From Pedobacter ureilyticus (lineage in GTDB: Bacteria > Bacteroidota > Bacteroidia > Sphingobacteriales > Sphingobacteriaceae): 64,000 bases of DNA. Under the pieces are notes generated by a model. It made no database searches. It saw only the letters and a list, made by a program, of their open reading frames with translations, and was not told where the DNA came from. How positions within the stretch are numbered: position 1 is the stretch's first letter; every line of letters starts with the position of its first letter. This document shows, piece by piece, positions 27,625 through 35,877 of the stretch. The stretch covers positions 27,540 through 91,539 of the forward strand of contig NZ_SSHJ01000020.1 of assembly GCF_005925345.1 (NCBI RefSeq), read 5' to 3'. A program made the translations under genes and the position numbers.

Positions 27625-27827
27625 ATGGATATCAATCCATTGCACTACCCTTATGCGATTCCAAGTGATGGTTGGAAGCAGGATTCGAACCTGCATTTTG
27701 GTGTTGTTACTCTACCCAACTGAGTTATTCCGATTACTCGGAAGTGGGATTCGAACCCACAACACACAACGTGTTTAGACAATACTTCTTTCTCTCTATC
27801 AGTATATGAAATGCAACAGCACTCATA
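27625..27827 (-). ncRNA. Putative structured RNA made of tandem tRNA-like modules
   Basis: Read leftwards, the strand can form in order: a hairpin GTATGA...TCATATAC (27802-27827); a small stem AACAC-GTTGT-GTGTT; T-arm 1, GTGGG-TTCGAAT-CCCAC (27744-27760); hairpin TTCCGA-GTAA-TCGGAA with a GNRA loop (27728-27743); a D-arm ACTC-AGTTGGGTA-GAGT (27709-27725); T-arm 2, GCAGG-TTCGAAT-CCTGC (27678-27694); hairpin TTCCAA...TTGGAA (27659-27677); a D-like arm GCA-TAAGGGTAG-TGC (27642-27656); and stem ATGGAT-TGAT-ATCCAT (27625-27640). Both T-loops are exact. No complete cloverleaf is possible. It lies between the WYL regulator and the SPFH-rtcB genes on the same strand as the latter. Ends and expression are not known; decayed tRNA genes are the alternative. 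Confidence 0.6.
27672..27743 (-). ncRNA. tRNA-like unit lacking an anticodon arm
   Basis: Order: TCGGAA (acceptor-like), TA, D-arm, 14 nt (AACAACACCAAAAT), T-arm 2, then TTCCAA. GGAA can pair with TTCC as a 4-bp acceptor. The 14 nt between D- and T-arm cannot hold an anticodon stem-loop. The TCGGAA strand can instead pair with the upstream TTCCGA, so two folds compete. Confidence 0.55.
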
Positions 27828-27985
27828 CTTTGGGGCTGTTAAAAAACCCTCAACCGTGGACAGATACCGCTCTATATTGCCATCCCGATTTTTACATCGG
27901 AACATCTTTATTCTATTTCTATATTTAATCAAAGAACTTTATCGACTAGCGACATTACAAAGATGCAAGCACCTGTACGCAGCTG

Positions 27986-28095
27986 ATTTGCGTATTCAAA
28001 AACAATTTGTTTAAAAATTATAATTAACTAAAAATCAATTAAATAATTTTTAAAAAGAATAAATAACGAGAGACAAACCCGACAAATACGCAAAT
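27986..28095. promoter_or_regulatory. Candidate operator pair between ncRNA and WYL regulator
   Basis: ATTTGCGTATT (27986-27996) and its exact complement AATACGCAAAT (28085-28095), 88 nt apart. A third, shorter ATACGCA is at 28132-28138 beside the expected WYL transcription start. This would suit autoregulation and control of the leftward genes by the WYL protein. The stretch between is very AT-rich, with a second inverted pair TAAAAATTAT/ATAATTTTTA (28012-28021, 28043-28052). Confidence 0.45.
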
Positions 28096-28098
28096 ACA

Positions 28099-28129
28099 TT
28101 GCGCAGTTAAAAATTAATTGATAGGTTTG
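28099..28129 (+). promoter_or_regulatory. Promoter of the WYL regulator
   Basis: TTG (28099-28101), 20 nt, TAGGTTTG (28122-28129): both Bacteroidota vegetative elements at the right spacing. The leader to ATG 28182 would be about 45 nt. Confidence 0.65.
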
Positions 28130-28181
28130 TGATACGCAGAAAAGCGAACGCCGACAAAAACCAAACACCCAACCAGCATTT

Positions 28182-29225
28182 ATGGCCGTAAACAAGCTTG
28201 CTTTAATTAGATACAAAACCATAGACGATTGCCTAAGAAATCGCTACAAAAAATGGACTTTGGAAGATTTAATTGAAAAGGTCTCGGAAACTTTGTATGA
28301 GCTAGAGGGGATCACTTCTGGCGTAAGCAAGCGTACCATACAAGCAGACATTCAACTGATGCGCAGTGACAAATTGGGCTACAATGCACCAATTGTGGTG
28401 AAAGACAAAAGATATTACCTTTACGAAGACCCGAACTTCAGCATCACCAAAGCGCCAATTAACAACGCCGATGTAGATAAGATGAAAGAAATTGTGGGAG
28501 TTTTAAAGCAATTCAATGCTTTCAACTACTTTGATGAAATGAGCGATATGATTGCTCGCTTGGAAAACAACCTCTATAAATCTACCCACAAAGACGGCAA
28601 TTACATTCAGTTAGAAAACAACAACCAACTGAAAGGAAAATCTCACATCCCCAAATTATATCAGGCCATCCTTAAAAAATCAGCTTTGCTAATTGAATAT
28701 AAATCGTTTAAGGCGCAGCAGTCACAAAATATGATTTACTATCCCTATCTGTTAAAAGAATATAGAAATAGATGGTTTGTGATTGCGAAAGCAAAAAAAG
28801 GTGGCATGTTGCTCAACTTGGCGTTAGACAGAGTCATCGAGTTTCAGGAACTACCCAACGAGCCCTTTGTTGCACATGAAGGTGTAGATTTTGACCGTTA
28901 CTACAGTGATTTGATTGGCGTAACGAAGAATGGCAAAGATAGGCCGCAGAAAGTTATTTTGGAGTTTGACAACAAAAATGCGCCCTATATCGTCACCAAA
29001 CCACTGCACCTATCACAGCAATTGCTTGCCGAAAAGGAAAAAACAACCATTTTTAGAATTGATGTAGTATTAAACTATGAACTGGAACGTGAAATTTTAG
29101 GCTTTGGCGAATGTGTTAAGGTTTTAGGGCCTAAAAAATTAGTTCAAAGGATTGAAAGAAGATTAAAATTGGCGCAGCGCCTGTACATTGAACAGCACTA
29201 CATTGACAGCGAAACCAAGGCGTGA
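28182..29225 (+). CDS. WYL-domain transcriptional regulator
   Basis: 347 aa. Residues 1-80 form a winged-helix DNA-binding region (WTLEDLIEKVSETL, VSKRTIQADIQLMR). The WYL domain lies at about 160-230 with IYYPYLLKEYRNRWFVIAKA, and a WCX-like C-terminal part at about 260-340 (KVILEFDNKNAPYIVTKPLH). WYL domains bind ligands, probably nucleic-acid fragments or nucleotides, and often switch DNA-repair, defence or RtcB genes. It is divergent from the SPFH-rtcB genes with the tRNA-like stretch in between, so it is the likely sensor for that locus. Ligand unknown. Confidence 0.9.
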   Translation: MAVNKLALIRYKTIDDCLRNRYKKWTLEDLIEKVSETLYELEGITSGVSKRTIQADIQLMRSDKLGYNAPIVVKDKRYYLYEDPNFSITKAPINNADVDKMKEIVGVLKQFNAFNYFDEMSDMIARLENNLYKSTHKDGNYIQLENNNQLKGKSHIPKLYQAILKKSALLIEYKSFKAQQSQNMIYYPYLLKEYRNRWFVIAKAKKGGMLLNLALDRVIEFQELPNEPFVAHEGVDFDRYYSDLIGVTKNGKDRPQKVILEFDNKNAPYIVTKPLHLSQQLLAEKEKTTIFRIDVVLNYELEREILGFGECVKVLGPKKLVQRIERRLKLAQRLYIEQHYIDSETKA

Positions 29226-29368
29226 TTACCCGGCATCCACTTTAAAATAACTTGATCCAATGAAAATCACGCCGCTTTCCAGCGATGTGGAAGGTCATTT
29301 TTAGATCCTCATATTTTATACTTTGAAATGGAGTTATAAAATGATATTTTAGTTGCGAAATCTTCAGC

Positions 29369-32300
29369 ATGCGCATCTTTAAACTCAACCTATTGATATT
29401 TGTACTGATTTTATGCAGTAGCACAATATCTAAAGCCCAAACTTATACCGTAACCAGCATTGCTGATAGCGGCCCCGGCACCTTACGAGAAGCATTAACC
29501 AATGCAGAAATGCCAAATAGAACCGCCGTATTTACCATTAACTTTCAACTGCCTGGTGATGGCAATGACTATGCCAACCGTACCATTAGGCTACGAACTC
29601 CTTTACCAAACATTACTTCTAACACAGTAATAGATGGAAGTTCTCAAGCATCTTGGGCGCCATTAGGGGTTTCGGGAGCTAAAATTATTATAGAGCCAGA
29701 ATATACTACCCCCACCTTTACCGCTTTAACTATTGGTAGAAATATAGGGGTTGATAACTCTACTACCGGAGTGGGCATTTACGGCTTATGCATTAGAAAT
29801 TTTGCCACCATCAACAACCTTCAAAATGTAAATATGGGCCAAGGTTCGGCCATTTCTATTGATTACCGTGCAAGCGATATTACTATTGGCGCACCAGGAA
29901 AGGGCAACGTGTTGATTGGAAATATCAACGGTATTGTAATTCAGAATAACTATTTTTATACGGTTGCACCTCCATTATCAAACATTAAAATACAAGCTAA
30001 TTTAATTGGCGTTTTGTACGATGGCGTAACACCAGCCACCAATGTGATAGGTATATCCGCTAGTCTTTATGATTGTTCTTTAGATGTAGGTGGAGATAAT
30101 GCAGGCGAAGGTAACACCATTGCAGCCAACAGAATTAACCTCGATATTAAACGCTACAATTATACCACTACTCGATTTGATATTAACATCATCAATAATA
30201 AGATTGGCGTAGACCATAGCGGAGAGAAAGATTTCCATGAGCTTCCGTTATTTCTATCTTCGTCTTCTTTAGAAATTGCAGGGATAAAAGTAGACGCAAC
30301 AAATACGGCGTTATACATTCGTAACAACGTAGTTGGTGGCAACAGAACAGTAGGGATCTCTATTGCCAATTCGGACTTTATTCTTACCGGAAATTCGATA
30401 GGAACAGATGCAACAACCGGCAATGTGAACCTTGGCAATGGTATTGGCATTAAAATAGAAAACAATGGTGTTGGTACCATTGGTGGGGCAACTACTGCTG
30501 AGCGCAATACGATTGCCAATAACAATTATGGTATCGAAACGGTATCTTCTAAACCGGTTAAGATTACCAGAAACAGTATGTATTGCAACCGCACGTTTGG
30601 TATAGGCAAAACACTCAGTATTATACAACCTTACATCCAAATATTGAAGCAAAACGGCAACCATGTTTCTGGAAAAGCCACTCCGAATTCGGAAGTTGAG
30701 CTTTTTTATACTTACAACTGCAACGATTTATGTGAAGGCAAAACTTACATTGCTACGGTACAGGCCGGTAGTGACGGACGTTGGGAATACAACGCAACGT
30801 TAAGTCAGAAGGTAACTGCGACAGCAAGTTTACTGGTGGCTACTACCTCCCCTTTTGCCACTGCGCAATTACTGCCCAACGAGGCGATCATTAGCCATGT
30901 TACCTGCTCGGCCAATGGCGCTATTACTATACCAGAAGAAAGAGAAGGCTTTACTTTTAGCTGGGTAAAAATAGAGAGCAATGGTACGCGTATCCCATTG
31001 GGAAATACGCAAAGCGTAAATAATTTAGATGTAGGAACTTACGAAGTTACTATTGATGATGGCTGTAAGGCCTTCGCCCATATTTTCTCTGTTAGAGATC
31101 AAAAATTAACTAAACCTACGGTAAGTGTACCTGCGCCGAACTGCGGACAAACAAGTTTTACCTTTACTGCCGAAGTGTTGCGAGGCAGTGGCAACATTAG
31201 ATTTGAATGGATTAACGCGGCAGGAACAGTAGTAAGCCTAAACAACCCTGCTAATTTACCCGAAGGAACTTACAAGGTTAAAGCTACAGACCAATCGGGC
31301 TGTTCGCTAGAATCGGATCCTGTAGTGATAACCAGAAGACCAAGTCCAATTATCAATACAACAGGAATTACTCCAACACCAGCCTCATGCGGAATAGCAA
31401 ACGGTTCTATAAAAGGTATTACTATTGGCGATGCAACAGGCACAATTACCTACAAATGGTACAAACACGACCCAGCTACGGGAATTGTAACTAGCACCAT
31501 AGTAGGCACAGATGTAGATTTAGTTGATGTAGAAGGCGGGGTATATACTTTGGTGGTATCCGACGAAGGGAGTTGCCCCGCAGTAAGCAGAACCTTTAGC
31601 ATAGGTATAAACAATATCATTGTAATTAGCAGCGGTAGCATTACTCCGGGAACTTGCGGCTTAGACAATGGCGTAATAGATAACGTAAGTATATCCAATG
31701 CCGACAGATACGAGTGGATCAAAGCATCAACTGGCGAAACCATAGCACTTGGCGCATACGCAACGGGTGTATCGGTTAGGATAGCCGACCTGGCTCCCGG
31801 CGTTTATACGTTAAAAGCCAGTAACAGTACCTCTGTATGTTTTTATACCCGCAACTTCACGGTGCCGTTACAAGTTCCCCAGGTTTTTGCGCCTGCTTCC
31901 ACCGTTGTCAATACCACTTGCGAGTTAAACAACGGAAGCATTTCCTTAAACTTCAATCAGTTTACGATCAATTACCCAGCACCTATCCGTTACCAATGGA
32001 AAGACGAAATGGGAAATGACTTTGTTGGAACGCTAAGAGAAATTAAAGATTTGCCCGTAGGTTCTTATAATTTATTTCTTTACGACACCAACAACTGCCA
32101 AACTGTGTTAGGGCCATTTACCATTAACGCTACACCTAAGCTAGTCATACAACCGGGTAGCGCTACCGCGGCCGACGATGGCTGTGGATTACAACGCGGC
32201 TCAGTTAGCGGCATACAAATTACCGGCGGTTTGGGCGACTATACTTACAGATGGTTAAATGAGGCAGGACAGGTAGTACAAACCACCAGAGAATTAACCA

Positions 32301-32911
32301 ACGTTGGTGGTGGTACTTATCGATTAGAAGTGAAAGACAGATCGGCCTGTGGCATTGCCATTAGCGAGCCCTACACCGTTGGAGATATTTATTTTCCATT
32401 ATCAACACCGGTGGCTAAAGATATTCGCGTATGCTATGTGTCTGACATCACCTTACCTATTGTTGGCCCAGAAGAAGGCTCTTACCAATTATTTGCAAGT
32501 TTAGAAGACGAATATCCTATTTTAGAAAGTACCAACGGGATATTTAATTTTAAAGTAAGCAAAACGGGCGAGTATTACATTAGGCGTAAACTGGGCGTAT
32601 GTATTAGCGATTTCACTAGAGTACATATTGAGGTAACGCATGACAACTTAGAAATTGGCAACGTAATTACGCCAAATGGCGATGGACTTAACGACACTTG
32701 GATGTTAAAAGGACTACCAGACTTTAAAGGCAACAACATTAAAATCTACTCTAGAAGTGGACAGCTAATTTACGAAGCTACTGGCAATTACACTAAGCCT
32801 TTTGATGGTACTTTTAGAGGGAAAGAACTTCCAGCAGGTGCTTATTTTTACGTGATAGATTTAAGGGCAGAATGCAAACCGATTAGCGGTAGCATTACTT
32901 TATTGCGTTAA
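29369..32911 (+). CDS. Large T9SS-exported adhesin with beta-helix, SprB repeats and type-B sorting domain
   Basis: 1180 aa. Signal peptide to about 23 (STISKAQ). Residues 25-415 read as a right-handed beta-helix opening with SIADSGPGTLREALTNAE and rich in NG/GN turns. From about 640 to 1060 there are at least four SprB-type repeats (CGIANGSIKGITI, CGLDNGVIDNVSI, CELNNGSISLNF, GLQRGSVSGIQI), each ending in YTL/YRL-type strands. The last 85 residues are the gliding-motility sorting domain (NVITPNGDGLNDTW, IKIYSRSGQLIY, SGSITLLR). It should reach the surface through the T9SS with a PorP partner, probably the convergent gene. Confidence 0.9.
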   Translation: MRIFKLNLLIFVLILCSSTISKAQTYTVTSIADSGPGTLREALTNAEMPNRTAVFTINFQLPGDGNDYANRTIRLRTPLPNITSNTVIDGSSQASWAPLGVSGAKIIIEPEYTTPTFTALTIGRNIGVDNSTTGVGIYGLCIRNFATINNLQNVNMGQGSAISIDYRASDITIGAPGKGNVLIGNINGIVIQNNYFYTVAPPLSNIKIQANLIGVLYDGVTPATNVIGISASLYDCSLDVGGDNAGEGNTIAANRINLDIKRYNYTTTRFDINIINNKIGVDHSGEKDFHELPLFLSSSSLEIAGIKVDATNTALYIRNNVVGGNRTVGISIANSDFILTGNSIGTDATTGNVNLGNGIGIKIENNGVGTIGGATTAERNTIANNNYGIETVSSKPVKITRNSMYCNRTFGIGKTLSIIQPYIQILKQNGNHVSGKATPNSEVELFYTYNCNDLCEGKTYIATVQAGSDGRWEYNATLSQKVTATASLLVATTSPFATAQLLPNEAIISHVTCSANGAITIPEEREGFTFSWVKIESNGTRIPLGNTQSVNNLDVGTYEVTIDDGCKAFAHIFSVRDQKLTKPTVSVPAPNCGQTSFTFTAEVLRGSGNIRFEWINAAGTVVSLNNPANLPEGTYKVKATDQSGCSLESDPVVITRRPSPIINTTGITPTPASCGIANGSIKGITIGDATGTITYKWYKHDPATGIVTSTIVGTDVDLVDVEGGVYTLVVSDEGSCPAVSRTFSIGINNIIVISSGSITPGTCGLDNGVIDNVSISNADRYEWIKASTGETIALGAYATGVSVRIADLAPGVYTLKASNSTSVCFYTRNFTVPLQVPQVFAPASTVVNTTCELNNGSISLNFNQFTINYPAPIRYQWKDEMGNDFVGTLREIKDLPVGSYNLFLYDTNNCQTVLGPFTINATPKLVIQPGSATAADDGCGLQRGSVSGIQITGGLGDYTYRWLNEAGQVVQTTRELTNVGGGTYRLEVKDRSACGIAISEPYTVGDIYFPLSTPVAKDIRVCYVSDITLPIVGPEEGSYQLFASLEDEYPILESTNGIFNFKVSKTGEYYIRRKLGVCISDFTRVHIEVTHDNLEIGNVITPNGDGLNDTWMLKGLPDFKGNNIKIYSRSGQLIYEATGNYTKPFDGTFRGKELPAGAYFYVIDLRAECKPISGSITLLR

Positions 32912-33930
32912 AACTGTCTGGTAGAACAGCGTACATCGTAAGTGTTGTTTAGCAAAAAACCAATGCCAATTTCGTGAGTACCTTTGTTAACCCTTCTCAA
33001 TGCCGATGTATTCACATCGTAAGAATAACTTACGTTAATTAAAGAGCCAAAGTTATAGCCTGCTAAAAAAGAAAAGGCATCGTTGTTTCTGTAACTACCC
33101 GCCAACCAAAACTTATCTTGATAGGCAAACTTTAAGTTTACATCTATTGCAGGCGGAGCATTTTTCCAATAACTGGCCAGTATAGAAGGGATCATGGCAA
33201 TCTCTTCATCCAAAAATATCTTGTAACCCGTAGTAGCATATAATGATGGGCTTTGATACGGGTAAGCTACTGCCGATCCTTCTTCTATTACCGTTCTATT
33301 TCCAATAAGCTGTTTGGCAGAGGCGCCCACAAAAAAACGCGGACCGTACAACCATAAGCCAAAGCCCAAATCTGGTCTTAACCTGTTGTTGTAATCTGCA
33401 CCAAACAAAGGGTCTTGTTCGTGTTCGGCAGAAATATCATCTACCTTTAAGCCCAACGAGTGAAAACCCGCAGCTACACCCACCGAAAGATTAACATTGC
33501 TGCTTAGACCCAAATGATAGGCATAAGTTGCGCTCACGCTATTTTGCCTTAGCAAACCTGCCTTATCGTTCATGGCTATCAGCCCAAAACCGTGATGAGG
33601 CGCTGCAGCTGTGTAAGAGTTTACTAAACTTCTACTTAACGGATTGTAACCGTTGCTAGAGAAAGAATTGATAGAACTTCTGATATAGTCATCGCCAATG
33701 GGTGTATTAATTGAAACGTATTGTGTGGTTGGCGCTCCTTCTACACCACTCCATTGTTGCCTATATCCTACCTTTAAATCTATGTAGCTATCTATGCCAG
33801 ACAATGCCGGATTAAGTAAAAAATTATTGAAGATATATTGAGAACTTCGGGGTGTTTCTTGCGCACAAAGTATTCCGTTAAAAAAGAGGCAACTAAATAA
33901 AATTAGAAATACAGGTCTCATCAATAGCAA
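32908..33930 (-). CDS. PorP/SprF family type IX secretion system membrane protein
   Basis: 340 aa. Signal peptide to about 23 (NGILCAQ), then TPRSSQYIFNNFLLNPALSG and VGYRQQWSGVEGAPTTQY, the family pattern. Outer-membrane beta-barrel. Unlike the usual order, it does not follow its substrate on the same strand but meets the 1180-aa adhesin tail to tail with the two stop codons sharing bases (4-nt overlap). The gap of 363 nt on its upstream side (33931-34293) carries a -7-like TATTTTTG on the minus strand at 34007-34014 and nothing else clear. Confidence 0.88.
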   Translation of the reverse strand: MLLMRPVFLILFSCLFFNGILCAQETPRSSQYIFNNFLLNPALSGIDSYIDLKVGYRQQWSGVEGAPTTQYVSINTPIGDDYIRSSINSFSSNGYNPLSRSLVNSYTAAAPHHGFGLIAMNDKAGLLRQNSVSATYAYHLGLSSNVNLSVGVAAGFHSLGLKVDDISAEHEQDPLFGADYNNRLRPDLGFGLWLYGPRFFVGASAKQLIGNRTVIEEGSAVAYPYQSPSLYATTGYKIFLDEEIAMIPSILASYWKNAPPAIDVNLKFAYQDKFWLAGSYRNNDAFSFLAGYNFGSLINVSYSYDVNTSALRRVNKGTHEIGIGFLLNNTYDVRCSTRQF

Positions 33931-34293
33931 AGAGGTTAAGTTTAGGACAGTAGTTTAGTAGCTACTTTGATTAATTGGCATTTCTAATAAATATTTAAAA
34001 GACAGTCAAAAATAACTTTTTGTACTTAATATTTATTAACCGAAGGCAGAAAAAAAAATATGCCTAAATAATTTAACCGGCTTTACAATAATGTCAACAA
34101 ATTTAAAACGCAACAGCAGCTATAAAATCACTACCTTATTTGGTCATACAATACCTTTTAAAACCAATAACCGCTAAATAATTAGGTGCATTAGCACCCG
34201 CTGCAATATTAGCTAAGAAAACAGCCTGCTTATAACCTCATTTTAAAAATAAAACCGCAACTTTGCAGCGCACACAATAAAAACCCGGCGCTT

Positions 34294-35667
34294 ATGGAAG
34301 AACTGCAAGTAGAAGAAGTAATCAATTTGTTGGAAAACGAAAGCGACAGACAGCTTAAAAACTACCTCAACGAGCTCAATATCTCTGATGTAGAAGAGCT
34401 TATCGACGAACTTCCTCAGCATGCAGTTAAATTTATTGAAACACTTTCCACCAAAAGGGCGGTAAATGTGTTTCGTATCCTCGATTTCCCGACGCAAGAA
34501 AGGATCATCAAAAAACTACAAGCCAACAAGCTAACAGAAATTATTAGACAACTCCCACCCGATGATAGAACAGCACTTTTTGGAGAGTTGAAGGGAGATG
34601 CCGTAAAAAAGCTTTTGGTGCTATTGCCAGACAACGACAGAAAAGAAGCGCTGAACCTTTTGGGCTATGCCGAAGATAGTGTGGGCCGGATGATGACCCC
34701 AGACTTTATTGCCGTAAAAACAGATTGGACGGTGCAGCGGGTTCTTTCGCATATCCGTAGGTACGGAAAAAACTCTGAAACTATTGATGTGGTATATGTT
34801 ATTGATAAAGAAGGTGTGTTACTAGATGACATTCGAATTCGCGAAATTCTCTTATCAGATCCCGAAGCTAAAATCGGCGATTTAACCGATAACCGCCTCA
34901 TTTCACTGAACGTAAACGACCCTCAGGAAGAGGCTATCAATGTGTTTAAGATGAATAATCGAGTGGCTTTACCTGTAGTAGATGATCAAGATGTATTGCT
35001 TGGCATTGTTACCGTTGATGATATTTTATGGATTGCCCATGAAGAATACACCGAAGACATGCACAAAATGGGAGGTACACAAGCGCTTGACGAACCTTAC
35101 CTAGATGTGCCGGTTTTCCAGCTTTACAAGAAACGTGTGGTTTGGTTAATTGTGCTTTTCTTTGGTGAGCTACTTACCATTGCGGCGATGTCTGGTTTCG
35201 AAGGCCAAATTGCAAAAGTGGTTATTTTAGCCACTTTTATCCCCTTAATTATTTCTAGTGGTGGCAACAGCGGTTCGCAGGCAGCAACGTTAATTATACA
35301 GGCTATGGCGCTTGGTGAAGTTACCATTAGAGACTGGTGGAACGTAATGCGCCGCGAAATTTTCTCTGGAATTTTCTTAGGCACAACACTTTGTTTATTA
35401 AGTTTTTGTGTTATCGGAGCTTGGCATTTGGTTATGCCCGGTTTTAGCGAGCATTACATTCGTATAGGTTTAGTGGTTGGCTGCTCATTAGTGGGTGTAG
35501 TATTATGGGGCACCTTAATGGGCTCTATGTTGCCATTACTGCTTAAAAAACTAGGTGCCGATCCCGCGGCGTCTTCTACGCCCTTTGTAGCTACTTTGGT
35601 AGACGTAACGGGACTGATCATTTATTTCTCCTTTGCATTATTGTTCTTAAAGGGCGTATTGCTGTAA
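34294..35667 (+). CDS. mgtE: Magnesium transporter MgtE
   Basis: 457 aa. N-terminal helical domain (1-130; LPPDDRTALFGEL), tandem CBS domains (about 135-255; VVYVIDKEGVLLDDI, VDDQDVLLGIVTVDD) and a five-helix membrane domain (about 285-455) with LIISSGGNSGSQAATLI and ATLVDVTGLIIYF, the conserved pore region. The N- and CBS domains sense cytoplasmic Mg2+ and close the pore in known members. No Mg riboswitch could be seen in the 363-nt gap ahead of it. Confidence 0.95.
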   Translation: MEELQVEEVINLLENESDRQLKNYLNELNISDVEELIDELPQHAVKFIETLSTKRAVNVFRILDFPTQERIIKKLQANKLTEIIRQLPPDDRTALFGELKGDAVKKLLVLLPDNDRKEALNLLGYAEDSVGRMMTPDFIAVKTDWTVQRVLSHIRRYGKNSETIDVVYVIDKEGVLLDDIRIREILLSDPEAKIGDLTDNRLISLNVNDPQEEAINVFKMNNRVALPVVDDQDVLLGIVTVDDILWIAHEEYTEDMHKMGGTQALDEPYLDVPVFQLYKKRVVWLIVLFFGELLTIAAMSGFEGQIAKVVILATFIPLIISSGGNSGSQAATLIIQAMALGEVTIRDWWNVMRREIFSGIFLGTTLCLLSFCVIGAWHLVMPGFSEHYIRIGLVVGCSLVGVVLWGTLMGSMLPLLLKKLGADPAASSTPFVATLVDVTGLIIYFSFALLFLKGVLL

Positions 35668-35710
35668 TTTTTTTTGAAAAGCAAAACCCGTAACTCTTCG
35701 CCTACAAAAG

Positions 35711-35778
35711 TCCTGCTTTCACTTTTAGTCCCGATTTAACATCGGGAGCTAAGCCGTTCAATACAGGTTTATTTAACC
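35711..35778. repeat. Dispersed repeat module, copy B
   Basis: Left flank TCCTGCTTTCACTTTTAG, core hairpin TCCCGAT-TTAAC-ATCGGGA, right flank CAATACAGGTTTATTTAAC. This is the shortest and most diverged copy. Confidence 0.5.
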
Positions 35779-35852
35779 AAAAAATGTACAAAACATCTCT
35801 TTACTCGATACATATCACAAAGGTTTAGCAACTAACGCACAATAAAAAAAAC

Positions 35853-35860
35853 TACCTTTG
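35853..35860 (+). promoter_or_regulatory. -7 promoter element of cvfB-like gene
   Basis: TACCTTTG fits TAnnTTTG and ends 17 nt before ATG 35878, giving a leader of about 11 nt. Confidence 0.5.
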
Positions 35861-35877
35861 TAATTCAATACTAATCA

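Noticed and set aside
27672..27760. Calling ordinary tRNA genes here
   Set aside because: T-arms are intact but no anticodon stem with a 7-nt loop nor a complete acceptor stem can be drawn for any unit.
27651..27932. 93-aa open frame on the minus strand over the tRNA-like region, and short plus-strand frames there
   Set aside because: Its residues come from reading T-arm and D-arm sequence; no protein-like pattern, and the RNA explanation fits the bases better.
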